In this document: in pieces, positions 36,566 through 49,148 of the stretch | Layout of the letters: each line of letters opens with the position of its first letter | Position numbering within the stretch: the stretch's first letter is position 1 | Source: Helichrysum umbraculigerum | Taxonomy: Eukaryota; Streptophyta; Magnoliopsida; Asterales; Asteraceae | Assembly: GCA_949592205.1 (NCBI GenBank) | Contig: CATIUR010000004.1 | Coordinates: 94,572,337-94,636,336 of the forward strand | Length of the DNA: 64,000 nt | Direction of reading: 5' to 3' | Program-made: the position numbers and the translations under genes | The notes under the pieces: model-generated | Told to the model about the DNA's origin: nothing | Seen by the model: the letters and a program-made list of their open reading frames with translations, nothing else | Databases searched by the model: none

Positions 36566-37374
36566 GCGTATGGCATTCATTTGCTTGTTACCTAAGGGGA
36601 ATCGCCTTCATTTAAGTTTTTATTTGCAAAAACTAAGGGAAATGATAGTACATTAGGAGAATAAGCTTCACAATAATAAGCTTAAGTCCTAAGTATGATG
36701 TGATAGTATGTTCAAATAAAGCTACTTTAGAACTACAGCGGTTCTATCAGGTATGTGTTTATATTTATTTGATTATACACCTATATCCACAAGTTATAAT
36801 TTGTCTATTTTTAAGTGAAAACTTTAGATGGCTTCATCATATGATGTACTGGTAGGCAAATTATATGAAATTTTCTAAGCCTTAAGAAGTTAATTAACTA
36901 CTTGTTTATTATTTTGTGTTACTATTCTATGATGTATGACATTAAGTCTTAATTGTTGAATGATGGTATTGCCATACACTGTTATCATACATATTAATTT
37001 GAATTGACAAATAGTAGCAATATAGGTATTAACTTAATTACTGGTAACTTTGTTGTACTAAGTACAGAACTGAAACCTTTAATTAAATTAATATTCTCAA
37101 ATATATTTTGAATTATGCTAGAAGGGATCTTCTGTTGTACTACGTACAGACTTAGATAACATAGCATATTCAAAGTATGTTTGATATTTGTCTAACCTTA
37201 AAAATTCAAGTGTATGTTATATGTTTCGAAAAGATACATCATTTAGTAACTGCTACCTTGAAAATTTAATGATGCAGTGTTATGTGTTTTACTTAATAAT
37301 TTAAATACGTAATAGTTTAAATATTTTTAATCGTGCATTAAATTATATATGTTGTTTGTGTTTATTTTACAGAT
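36475..37374 (+). other. C pol-ORF3 spacer with poly-A, conserved hairpins and splice acceptor
   Basis: It holds a 39-A run (36524-36562) followed by GGGG, a palindrome CATCATATGATG (about 36834-36845), two small hairpins TGTACTAAGTACA (37054-37066) and TGTACTACGTACA (37136-37148), and an acceptor TTTATTTTACAG ending 37372. The spacer of E has the same ordered parts. No coding frame is credible. Confidence 0.8.
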
Positions 37375-40300
37375 ATGGCTAGAGCATTTGATAAGGGTCA
37401 CAACATTTTGGTTGATCTGAACCTTGAGGCCAAGCGGGCTGACAGGGTTGCTGCTATTCTACGTTTTCTAGCACGATCAAGGATTAGATACGCCATTACG
37501 GCCAAGCCTCCGATATCTCAGGCTATTCTGAATGATTTTTGGACAGATATAGTATATGACGAATCTGTCACCCCACCTGAGATTCGAGCTACGGTTAGTG
37601 GACGACCTGTTACCTTTTCAGCTGGTAATCTCCGTGAGATTTTGCAGCTAGGTACTGTAGAACAGGAGAACGGGGATATTGAGTATCCTATGGATTTTAT
37701 TGAGGGTGCGATAGGTCGTATGGGATATACAGGAGACAGGCGTGGACGTCAGTTCCAGAAGCCTCTGGTTATTGGTCAGTGGAGGTTTCTTTGGCACGTG
37801 ACGAATATAGTTTTCGCAGCGAAGAAAGGTGGCTTTGATGAGTTGAGCCCTGCGATTCTATCGGCTGCACTGTCACTGGTTTATAATAAACCATACAGTT
37901 TTTGTGATTATCTTTTTGGTGAGATTGCGAAACAGATATCAGGGTCTGTTAGATCAAGATTTTTGGTTTACCCGCGATTTTGCATGCTGATTATCCGTGC
38001 GCGTCTACCGGATTTGGCTATACCTGAACCACATCTAGTGGTTAATACGATTGACCATCGTGGGTATAACGCCATGTTCATGCAAACGGTCAGGAAGGAA
38101 GGAGTGGTGAAACCGGAAGTTAGACCACTTTTCGGATATATTGTTGATCCGAACTACGTTGCACCGCCAAATCATGGGTGGTTAGACGTAGCTCCTGCTG
38201 CTGTTGTTGCTCCTGCTATTGCTGATGTTGTACCAGAACCTGCAGCTGAGGAAGCTCAACCTGAAGATCCACAAGGGCTCCTTGAGGATGTTCTTATTCA
38301 GGTTGGTCAGGTTGATCAGCAAGTGAACCAAGAAGTTGCTGCACAGGTTGTGCAAGAGGTTTTGGAGCAGAATGATGATGCAACAAATCCTTTGCTTCAA
38401 GACATTGAGAGTTATTTAGCACCACCTGAGGTAATATTTTACTTATATAATAATATAAATGCTTAGTTGATAGATTGTTGTTGCTAATCATAGATGCATA
38501 ATATTATTATATATTAATTATGATATTAGATATTTAGTAAATTGGATATTATTTCTAATTTTAAAATATAAATATCATTAACCGAACAGGAAGCTGAAGC
38601 TGAGGCTGCAAATCCCGAAGTTATATTACTTGAGGATGATCAGATATAGCTTGATAGATCAGTTGTTGTACCGACTGAGGTATTATATCTGATTAATCTT
38701 AAATATATAGAACTTGTATGATAGAGCTTACGCTAATCATAAATGTTTAATATATTAAAACTTTAGGATCCTGTTAGATAATCTGGAGGTCGTGATGGTG
38801 AGACGGCTTCAGATGAAGATTCTGCCAATACACCTTCTCCTCCTCCATCTGCTTCTGAAAGGAAGAGAAAAGGTAAGAGTATTCTGGAGGAAGGTACTGA
38901 GGAAGTTGAGATTCCTTTGATGAAGCGTCCGAGAACGCTTACTATTCGAGAAGGTTAGTATTGATTATAAAAGTTAAATAATCTTAACTTGTTGTTTATC
39001 AGGAGTTGAACTGAGACAGTTAATTCTGTATACAGTTGCTTAGGATATATCACAGGTGGAGATGGATGCACCGGTGGTTACTGAATCGATATCTTTACCG
39101 CTTCAGGTATGAGATATAAGTTCTATAACTATGAGTGTTATGCAATTAATTAGAGTTTGAGACAGAGTAATCTGTAACAATAACTGATTTTAATTGTGTT
39201 TAACTTTACAGCATGAGGTTGCTGATCTAGTTCGTGGAGCTAATTTTCCAACGAACAAAGCAGCTAGATTTGCGACAAGCTTGCTTACGCAGGCTTTGTC
39301 TCAACCTCATACACCGCTTACCAGAGACTGGCATATTGAGTCTCTTACACCGCCTGGACCAAGAACGATACCTGTTACTCCGACGACTGATGCAGAAAGG
39401 ATTACATCCTTAGAGTCTAGGGTAAAGGATTTGGAGAAGCTTACTTCTCAGATTCCAGAGCTGGTGTCGAGCAATCTTCTTCTTTGTCAGCAGATTCTCA
39501 AGCAGAGTGAATCGTACAATCTGTTGATGAAGACTCATGAGACTTTGCTTGCGGACTTCAACGTACAGAGACTGAAGTTATCTTCTTTAGAGAGTCTGGT
39601 CTTGAGATCGCATTCAGGACAGTCTACTCAGGGGGAGATATTGGTATATCTGGAGTCTTGCAGAGAAAATGAGTTGAAGAGGAAGAGAGATCAAGACAAG
39701 TACGATGATCCCAATGCACCGAGTGGTGAGCAGACTGGTCCTTCAAAGACCGGTGAGCAAGCTACTATTCAGGGGAAGTCTGGTGCTGGTGCTAGTGGTT
39801 CTGTAGTGGATACAAGTGCAGATAAGACTGTACCGGGTGATACTGAAGCTGGTAAGATAGCTTAGTATTATCATAGTACTGTAATATTTGTAATAGTTTG
39901 TAGTGAACAAATGTAAACTTAATTTATTTTGTAAATATATTTGGCTTAGGGTTATTATTATTTTAAGTAAAATATGTTTGGTAATTTAAGTTTATATAAT
40001 TATGTTAAGATAAAATAGTGATCGAAAGACTTCCGACTCATTGAGTAGTCGAGCGGCGTGTTCCGATTAATTTCGGCGGTCAAAATTTTATGATAACATA
40101 TGCATTTTAGATTTGATTATGGACTTAAGACCGTAAGGTATATAAGTAATTAACAAGTTAAAAATGTATTCGTATTAACTAGACAAATGATATATAAGTT
40201 AAAGGTTAAATTGATAATGAATTAGATCAATTAACACTTGGAAATTATATAAGTTAATTAATAGTAAATTTAAATGTTTGGTGATTATTCACAATGCATT

Positions 40301-41545
40301 AGAATTTAAAATTAATTAATATTTGTTAAGTAGACTTAAGAAATTTTGGATTGATTCAGGGTAATCAATAAAAGATTTTATAAGTTATATGTAAATTGCG
40401 TTTATATTTTAGGTTAAAATATACAAAAGAATTAATAAAGAAATTCTTAGGTTGATTCAGGGAAATTGATAAGAGAATTTTAATTATTAATATTTATTTG
40501 TATTTGTGGTTTTCTCTTAGGATTGGAGATGCTTGATCTATCTGATTCGGAAGATGATATTTTTGATGAGATAGATGAAGAGATTGATTATGATCTTGAG
40601 GAAGGAGAATTCCAACCACCTACAGATTGGACTGCTGTACCTGAGAATGTGCAAGACATGGGTGTAGATCTAGATGCAAACATTGATGAACACCATGTGA
40701 GCCCATCTAGGACAGAAGTTGTAATTGAAAATGAACAAGGTCCAACAATTGTCGATATAGATGAAGATATTGATTATTCAACCTCTGATGAAGAAGAAGA
40801 AGTTCTTGTTCAAACCAAAAATCCTGCTGTTGTACTTAGGAAACTTCCAAAGAAGAAGAAGAAGATTGGAATTTCTGAAGTTGATGTTACGAAAAAGCGT
40901 GTACCACGTAAAGGGATTATTGGTTGGTACTTTGACTCAGAACTAAAGCTTTTTGCGATCAAAAGGTTTGACGGAGTTCAATATTTTGAAAGAAAGCTTG
41001 CAGTTTTTAGTTCTCTACCACGTTATGAAATACGTGATTTGGCTAGATTAGAGATTAACAATCCAAGTCGTGATGATTATGCTGATCGTGTTGAAAGAAT
41101 CATTAGACATGAGGTTGGTACGAATAAGTTTGTTCAGATTAAGCCAAGAAAGGGAAAAATTGTGAAATTACAAGAGAGAAGTCAAAGAACAGGAAGAAGA
41201 AGAAGGAAGAAGATATATCCAGCTGTTAGATGCATACAACAGATTCCACTGAAGACAATGCCACAAGATATTCTGGGTAATATGAAGAGATGGCATGTAG
41301 ATTCAGGAACTGGAGAAGCTGTTATGGTTGAAGCTGATGATGAGGTTGACTGTGGTGAAAGAGAAATCTTCAGAGTCTATGACCATCGACACCTAATGAA
41401 CATGTCGAAGAAAGATTTGATTAAGTTGAATGAAAATAGAATCTTGACGACAGACGCATGGGGTGATTTAGGACGAGATTATCAGATGATGGTTAAGACG
41501 TGTATCAAGATGAAGATTTACGCAGGCAGTAAGATTTACAAATGA
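37375..41545 (+). pseudogene. C third ORF (env-position), six exons with three nonsense codons
   Basis: Homologue of the third ORF of E. Inferred exons are 37375-38430, 38590-38679, 38767-38953, 39036-39106, 39212-39851 and 40521-41545. All five gaps are GT-AG, and the joins keep one frame of about 1022 codons. Exon 1 is the conserved N-terminal domain (FLARSRIRYAI, LREILQLG, GAIGRMGY, ALSLVYNKPYSF, FLVYPRFCMLI). Exon 3 has basic patches (ERKRKGK, MKRPRTL), exon 5 a coiled coil, and exon 6 the conserved C-terminal domain (FAIKRFDGVQYF, FRVYDHRHLMNMSKKDL). Stops TAG 38647, TAA 38779 and TAG 39041 would each be a Gln codon with one C-to-T change. There is no signal peptide or membrane segment, so classical envelope function is doubtful. 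Confidence 0.7.
39852..40520 (+). other. Putative intron 5 of C third ORF
   Basis: 669 bp, AT-rich, with no gene. Donor G then GTAAGA, acceptor TTTTCTCTTAG. Splicing joins a codon split after its first base, and the frame is preserved. Confidence 0.6.
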
Positions 41546-41589
41546 AGACCAAAGACAAGCGTGAAGATAAAGACGCTAGAGCTATTGTC

Positions 41590-41600
41590 AAGGGGGAGTC
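41590..41600 (+). other. C polypurine tract
   Basis: AAGGGGGAGTC lies directly before the 3' LTR start TGTTGGGACA. Confidence 0.87.
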
Positions 41601-41704
41601 TGTTGGGACATAGAGTGTGACAACAGATCTAGCTTGAAATAGGACTAGTGTAATTATTATTATGTTTGTATATTGGTTTGGATTTGTAAAAGAATATTTG
41701 TTTT
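41601..41704 (+). mobile_element. C 3' LTR, first segment
   Basis: The first 104 bp of the C LTR, ending at target GTTTT (41700-41704), where D inserts. It resumes at 60870, making 584 bp in total, equal to the 5' LTR. Confidence 0.94.
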
Positions 41705-42972
41705 TGTAACATCCTCATATTGGGTCTAGAAGTAATAGGTATTTCTTGTAAATTTTAAATACAATTTAAAATTGTTATAAGTGTTTGATTGTAAAAAATT
41801 AATAGGTCAATAAGCCTCGGGAATTATTGTGACTAATGAAATATTAATTGTTTTAAATTAATATAGTTGACGGTAAAACAAAATAGTATTTCCCCGCAAA
41901 TGGTTTTTAAGTTCCAAACAATAATAAGCACGGGGAATAAAATTTAACACTTATATGATAAGTTCCATATGTTGAGTCGGTTTCTTTTTCCCACTTTATA
42001 CACACATACGTATGTATCATACATACATGAAGAACCAAAAATCAAATTCATGAAGAAATCATCAAATTGGAGCTTTATAACTCGAATTTAAGCTTCAAGA
42101 TCAAGAAATATCATCTTCTAATCATCCTAAACAGTTTATATGGAGAAGACTCAGTGATATTAGACTACTGAGTGGGCGATTGATGGTATTTGGTGAGTGG
42201 ACTGGTTCTCACAGGATAAATTGGTGATGACATTGTGGTTACACCAATTATTAGTAGTTTTATGTTTATTGATTTTATTGACTGATTAATTACTAGTGGT
42301 TTATTTCATGATAGGCTGGAATAATATCGTTTGTTGATTGATTGATTGTTGGTGAAATATTCCATGATAGGTTGGAATAATAGAGGTCAGTTGCGATTGG
42401 GCTTAGTTGCTATAGGTTAGTCAACATGTGATTGGTGATCATTCGTTGTGAATTAGATTTCATGTTGACTAAAGATAGCAATGGGCTATCGGTAATACCA
42501 CTGTATTGGCCTGCAGTTGGTTATAAGTGTTCTTGGTGCGTCACCCGGGTCTGTGGACGTCACAAGGACCACCGATCCTCTATATGTTGATTGTGCGTTT
42601 ATAGTTGATTGTTGTAAACAGACTGTTATGCTAAGTTATACTGTTAGATCTAGTCTATTCACTTAGCTTCGTGCTAATCCCCCACATTACTCTTGCAGGT
42701 TAAGTTTTTGGGATGGAATCTGTGCAAGAGGCTTTGATTGAAGGAATGTTTTACAGCTGGGCACTCTGATTATCTTTTGCTAGTGAAAACTCGTTTTGTT
42801 GTATAATACCAGCCTGAAAACTTAGTTTAAAGTGCAAAACTTATTATTGATAGTTTGTGATGTAAAAGTATGATTTGACATTTACATATGTGGTATAATT
42901 TTAAAATAAGGGATAACGCTTCCGAATTGTTTATATAAAAAAAAAAACGGTTATAAATTCTGGGGTGTTATA
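41705..42972 (+). mobile_element. D 5' LTR
   Basis: 1268 bp, TGTAACATCC to GGGGTGTTATA. It contains a palindrome-like CATACGTATG near 42005 and an A-run near the end. No coding frame. Confidence 0.93.
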
Positions 42973-42975
42973 AGT

Positions 42976-42987
42976 TGGTATCAGAGC
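42976..42987 (+). other. D primer-binding site (initiator tRNA-Met)
   Basis: TGGTATCAGAGC, three bases after the 5' LTR end. Confidence 0.92.
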
Positions 42988-45900
42988 ATAAGTTTGGGTG
43001 AATTGAACATTGCAAGGTGTTCAATCCCAAATTTATATTGTGGCAAGTCAAACATTCCAGAGTGTGGGATTAGTGGTAGTGTGAGAAATTGGTTATTAGT
43101 ATAGGTACTAACCTTATCAAGATGCAAGATTGTTGTTTTGATTGCAGAGACGGAGGAACATGAGTAATTGATTGGTATTCTCAATGATTCCTCAATATTG
43201 TGGGCTTACATGAATCAGGTACTTCTCGATAAGCTTGAATTGTTTACTAGACTATTATATGATTAGTGGTGAAGTAAGTTGAGTCAAACTAATATGATTC
43301 CCTGATTATGAAGTCTTGATGATCATTATATGTTAAATTGATACTATGAATATTGATTGAGATGTTTAGCATCGAGTGTGGTTTTAAATGAACTAGAGAT
43401 AAATTATATAGACACATTATTGAATAAAGTGTTATAGTTGCATTAAGTGGAATATGTGCAATTGACTTGCTAAAGGTCAAGGATGAATGTGATTGTGTCA
43501 AATTGGTAATTGTTATGCCATAAGGTGATAAACATGTTTATGTGCTGAGCCTTGATCATGATGTTGGTTAAATTGTGATCTATGTGTTGATAGTGCTAAA
43601 ATAGGGAAGTCAAGTGGTCATCGGACCTAGTTGTGCCTTGATAGTTTGTGAAAAAAGCTAAAGATGCAAATTTGTGGTATTTGGTATGAAAATAGTAAAT
43701 TTAATGTGAACATTGGTGTTTTAAGGTTGTAATAGAACGCCAATAGTGAAAATGATTGTGTTTGACTTGGAATAGTCAATGATGTGTGGATTAGGTGTTG
43801 GAATAGTAAATAAATGGGTTGAAACCTAAATTGGTTGTTAGAGTGCCCAAATGGGTCACGTAAAGGCTAAACGGTTAAAATGAGTTTTGGAATTGAGTAT
43901 GATGAATGTTAAGGTGGCCTTAATTCCTACACATAGTGGGGATGTGTGTTGAAAGCGTTAAAGTAATCAAATTAGTTGAATTGAGTGTAAATGCCCAATT
44001 GGACCCCTAAACGGGTCAACGAGTTAAAATACGATAGAAAGGTTATATGGGGGTGATGAATATGCCCACACGTCTTAAATATAGATAGAAACATGTTGGT
44101 AAAGGGTTGAAGTCTGAAACTAAGCCATTTGGAATGTGGCGTGTCAACCAAAGTGGTCAAAATAGCATAAAATGAGTCGTACGTCTGTTTTCTCGTAAAA
44201 CGTGTAAATTGAAAAAGTGTAAAAAGCGAAAGTTTCATTTTGGCATAGTGGATGTGCCTGTAAAATTTTAGAGTCTAACTCTGAGTGAGCAAAAAGTTAT
44301 ACGCGATCGAAATTGGCCAAAAATATGAGTTTTGTTGAAAGTCAGATTTGTACTTGGGAACGCGATCCCAAATATGTTCCCAGGATCGCGTTCGTATATG
44401 TTATTTTGTCACAGAAAGTTTTGTTCTTGGGAACGCGATCCAACCCTATGTTTCCGGATGACGTTTGTATGTTAAATTTGAATGCCGGGAGATTTGAAGT
44501 GTGAAACGCGATCCAGCCATCTTGACTCGGATCGCGTTGCCAAGTGTAAATTGATCACAGAAAGTTTTCTAAAGGTGAACGCGATCCAGCCACCTTAGTC
44601 CGGATCGCGTTTGCAAGAATAAATTTGACATGTTTTTGCAAATTTCAAAAGTGCGTAAGTGTTTAATAGCGTTTTTACCCACGGAAAAATTGACACATTT
44701 TCTTTAAACTCTGATTGGGCTGAAATTTACACGGTCAATCGGAAACGGCCCAATGATCAGAGCTAAGTACCTTAGCCTAGGTGGTTTTTGGTCATTCGGG
44801 GTCGTTTGGGGCCTGAAAATGATATTTTACTGTTTTTCGGACCTTATTTTGAGCTTTTAACTTACGCTTTAAATTGGACTTTTGTTTCTTTGAGCCCAGA
44901 GATTATTCCTGTGACTATATGCAATATTAAAAGTTGTTTTAAGAGGTCTATATGGTTCATTGTGTATGAGTTGTTTGTAGGCGGTTTATTTAACTGCTAA
45001 GTATACCAGTAAGGGTATTGTCGATTGTTGCTTACTAGGGTTAGTAAATATTGATTATAGAACTTTGTGAATCATATTTTGTGAAATATTGGAAATGCAA
45101 TAAAGTATTTAAATTATATGAGATTTTGGATAAAGCTGAATAAGTATCTTAAGAGTTGAAGGAATATTATATGAGTTTATCCTTGCTTGATAACTAAATA
45201 AGGAAGGTTATTTATTAATCAACTTAGAGATTATATAATGATGAATATGTGTTGAATATGTGAGAATATTGCATGGAATATTAATAAAATACTTGGTGTT
45301 GAATGTTATATAGAGCATGATAAGTATTTATTGATGTATTAAGTGATTGATATTAAATCATGTGGTAAAGGTGTTGAATTGACTTAGTTGTGTTAAAACT
45401 TACATTTGTGTTAGTGAGACAATGAGAAATGTGTTAGATGATTGAATTGTTATGTCTACTTAATTTTGTGAGTAGTTTCACATTCAAATGATAAAGGGAG
45501 ATAGTACAAGTTAATACTGGGTCATAAATCTATTATAAGTGATATTATATATGTGATAATTGTTGATTTCAACATTGTGATATATGAGAGAGTAAAAGTA
45601 AACCACTTTAGAGATCAGTGGTATGAGGTGGCCTGAGAATAAAGTGTGACTGACATAATATGGCGACGTCTGGCCAACGTATTTATATTATGCCATTTCA
45701 CATAAAGTTGTTGAGGCTACTAAGTACCATATAAATTAAGTTAAAGGCTTTAGCAGATGAATAGCCTATTATGAGGAAAAAAATATATATGTCATGAGAA
45801 TATTGGTGGAAACTGAGAAAAATTGATGGTTATATTAATATTATTTGAGAATTGTATGAAATTCTGATTATTATTATATGTGTAATAATCAAGGTGAAAT

Positions 45901-47022
45901 GATAAGTTGCAAATAGAAAAGTTTGAAACATGAGATAATCTACTGTAGAGATCAACGAGATATAATTGATTGATGGGATATTGTTGAAAAAGTGCGTGTG
46001 GTTAGCGCATTTTGATGTTATGGTACTTGCGCTTGAATGGCAATGTACCTGTTGATGGGAAACTTAGTAATTATCCAATTTGAATTGGTGCTAAGTGACT
46101 TTGTGATTATGTGATCATGGTTTTAACCATGAAAATTGACTTCTATTATTGATTGTCAATATGTGATTAGTGATATATGAATTCGAGATACTTTTAAATA
46201 AAGATTATCATATACATTAGTGATATGTGGTATTAGCATAAATGCTAGTTATTAATTGAAATTTAAATTTCATTGTTGATAGGTGTATTGTGATTTTCAA
46301 AATCGCTGTTTTGTTGTTGAAAGGGATATAGGTCATGTATTGATTTTAAAGATTCTAGCACGTCGCTAGTTTCTAGTGGTAAGAGTATGTTATTGTACAT
46401 GATTATGTTATTCACTTATGTCAAGTGATTATATGTTTAAAGTGATTAATTATGATTAATTCACTTAAGTGATCATAATGTGCATGAAAATATGAATTAG
46501 ATACATTTCATATGTTGAGATAAGAAATAGTAACATGTACATGAGGATGTGTGCATACAGAGAAAATTGAAAATGTGTACATATTATTAAGAGTTGCTCA
46601 AGGGAGTAATTATTATAAGTGATGATAGCACACTTGTTAAATAATGCGATTAGTATTAAACTATTGCAAGCTAAATTGAATATAGGGCACAATGTTGTGT
46701 TTGCTTGAATTTAATTAAGATACACACTAGTGGTGTGTAAGTTGATGAAATAACATATATCTACATAAATATATGTAAGTACATGGTGTGTGTGGTGAAG
46801 TGTATGCATAGGGATGATATGCATAAGTGATTTAAGTTGTGTGCACATTTTATGTGAATATAGAGATGAGTAATTTCGTAACTAGAGTTGTGTGAAAGGC
46901 ACAATATTAATAAATTGGAAATATAGTGATATTAGAATCTCATATAAGGAATGAGAGATGTCACGTAATTGAGTTCTTTAGAATAATTAAGGTTGATTAG
47001 ATTTCTAGGACGAAATCCCTTT
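42988..47022 (+). other. D internal region, non-coding
   Basis: 4 kb, AT-rich, with stops in every frame and no frame over about 90 codons. No gag, protease, RT or integrase motif on either strand. Its only marked structure is the hairpin array at 44358-44612. Confidence 0.85.
44358..44612. repeat. Four hairpin units around GAACGCGATCC / GGATCGCGTTC, period about 73 bp
   Basis: Left arms lie at 44358, 44431, 44503 and 44577 (steps of 73, 72 and 74), each followed 13-16 bp later by an inverted right arm (44383, 44455, 44528, 44601). Unit 2 has a damaged right arm. Linkers share CACAGAAAGTTTT. Each unit could fold into an 10-11 bp stem. Confidence 0.88.
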
Positions 47023-47034
47023 AAGGGGGAGAGA
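47023..47034 (+). other. D polypurine tract
   Basis: AAGGGGGAGAGA, two bases before LTR start TGTAACATCC. Confidence 0.85.
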
Positions 47035-47036
47035 TT

Positions 47037-48139
47037 TGTAACATCCTCATATTGGGTCTAGAAGTAATAGGTATTTCTTGTAAATTTTAAATACAATTTA
47101 AAATTGTTATAAGTGTTTGATTGTAAAAAATTAATAGGTCAATAAGCCTCAGGAATTATTGTGACTAATGAAATATTAATTGTTTTAAATTAATATAGTT
47201 GACGGTAAAACAAAATAGTATTTCCCCGCAAATGGTTTTTAAGTTCCAGACAATAATAAGCACGGGGAATAAAATTTAACACTTATACGATAAGTTCCAT
47301 ATGTTGAGTCGGTTTCTTTTTCCCACTTTATACACACATACGTATGTATCATACATACATGAAGAACCAAAAATCAAATTCATGAAGAAATCATCAAATT
47401 GGAGCTTTATAACTCGAATTTAAGCTTCAAGATCAAGAAATATCATCTTCTAATCATCCTAAACAGTTTATATGGAGAAGACTCAGTGATATTAGACTAC
47501 TGAGTGGGCGATTGATGGTATTTGGTGAGTGGACTGGTTCTCACAGGATAAATTGGTGATGACATTGTGGTTACACCAATTATTAGTAGTTTTATGTTTA
47601 TTGATTTTATTGACTGATTAATTGCTAGTGGTTTATTTCATGATAGGCTGGAATAATATCGTTTGTTGATTGATTGATTGTTGGTGAAATATTCCATGAT
47701 AGGTTGGAATAATAGAGGTCAGTTGCGATTGGGCTTAGTTGCTATAGGTTAGTCAACATGTGATTGGTGATCATTCGTTGTGAATTAGATTTCATGTTGA
47801 CTAAAGATAGCAATGGGCTATCGGTAATACCACTGTATTGGCCTGCAGTTGGTTATAAGTGTTCTTGGTGTGTCACCTGGGTCTGTGGACGTCACAAGGA
47901 CCACCGATCCTCTATATGTTGATTGTGCGTTTATAGTTGATTGTTGTAAACAGACTGTTATGCTAAGTTATACTGTTAGATCTAGTCTATTCACTTAGCT
48001 TCGTGCTAATCCCCCACATTACTCTTGCAGGTTAAGTTTTTGGGATGGAATCTGTGCAAGAGGCTTTGATTGAAGGAATGTTTGACAGCTGGGCACTCTG
48101 ATTATCTTTTGCTAGTGAAAACTCGTTTTGTTGTATAAT
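47037..48139 (+). mobile_element. D 3' LTR, first segment
   Basis: 1103 bp matching the 5' LTR of D, ending at target ATAAT (48135-48139), where E inserts. It resumes at 60696. Confidence 0.94.
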
Positions 48140-48548
48140 TGTTAGTACATGTTTAGTGTCTGTCAGTTGGTCTAGCTCGTAGTTTGTAATTAGAAATAGT
48201 GTTTCTGACTCCTGCGACGTAGCGCACAACGTCGCAGGTGCGACGTCAGGTTTTGGGCCTGCGACGTAGCAGACGTCGCATGGGCTTGGGCCTGCGACGT
48301 AGCGTGCGACGTCGCAGGTGCCAGATTTTGTATAAAAACGTTTTGTGTTTTCTGTTTTAGGGTGGACGACACCCTAAACGCAATTAGTCGAAATCTCTGT
48401 AATCTGACCGATTATTACTGAATATAATACGTTTCGTTTGATATTCATTGCGTATTGTTATTCGTGTGATTGTTTGATTATTCAATTGTTGTTTCCGCCA
48501 TCAATTGATTGACTCGGTTCGTGCTAGATCCAAGGTTAGGGACAAACA
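48140..48548 (+). mobile_element. E 5' LTR
   Basis: 409 bp. It contains eight GCGACGT/ACGTCGC motifs (48215-48315) directly upstream of the TATA box. Confidence 0.95.
48331..48338 (+). promoter_or_regulatory. TATA box of E
   Basis: TATAAAAA follows the ACGT-core motif cluster. An identical box lies at 60473-60480 in the 3' LTR. Confidence 0.7.
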
Positions 48549-48550
48549 AC

Positions 48551-48562
48551 TGGTATCAAAGC
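48551..48562 (+). other. E primer-binding site (initiator tRNA-Met, one mismatch)
   Basis: TGGTATCAAAGC, two bases after the LTR end. It has A where the canonical site has G. Confidence 0.85.
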
Positions 48563-48774
48563 AGTGAGGCTCGTTTTTGGCGATTCGGATCGAGTTTGGG
48601 TTTTAAAAGGACGTGATATTCGTGAGTTTTCGTGTTTATTACGTTTGTTTTGTGTTTTTACAGGTTTTCGATCAGTATTATTGGGATTCTTGAAGGTTTC
48701 AGTCGTTCGACATTCGTGGTTTTGGTTTTAGGGTTAAAAATTCGTTTTTAGGGTTTTTGGCCGCTGCTCAGCGC

Positions 48775-49112
48775 GTTTTGCGACGTACCATAACGACGTA
48801 AGCTGCGACGTCGCGTGCGACGTAGTGTTTTTGAACTTTAATTAGTTCGTGCGACGTACCGTTGCGACGTACCTCTCTACGTCGCTATTTTGACTTTAAT
48901 TAGTCTTCTGCGACGCTGCGTTGCGACGTAGCCTGATTCTGCGACGTCCTCTGCGACGTCATCTGCGACGTACCTTTCAACGTCGCACTTTCTGATTCTT
49001 AATTGAATCCTTTGCTTTTTGCGACGTACCCATCTACGTCGCATATTCTTTTTGCGACGTACCCATCTACGTCGCATATTCTTTGTGCGACGTACCCGTC
49101 TACGTCGCTAAG
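48775..49112. repeat. GCGACGT / ACGTCGC array in E leader
   Basis: About 19 copies lie in 340 bp up to 37 bp from the gag ATG. Several are inverted pairs forming short hairpins: arms GCGACGTA and TACGTCGC around a six-base CCCATC loop occur twice (49020-49042 and 49054-49076), with a CCCGTC variant at 49088-49110. Confidence 0.92.
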
Positions 49113-49148
49113 ATCAGAAGTTTGATTTTTTTCGTTTAAGTAATTAAA

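Noticed and set aside
38954..39002. A 49-nt intron 3 in C ORF3
   Set aside because: Too short for typical plant introns; the acceptor at 39035 gives 82 nt and the same frame.
16329..48562. tRNA genes at TGGTATCAGAGC sites
   Set aside because: These are primer-binding sites next to LTR ends; no cloverleaf around them.
48775..49112. CRISPR-like repeat array
   Set aside because: Repeats are 7-8 bp, irregularly spaced and in a plant retrotransposon leader.
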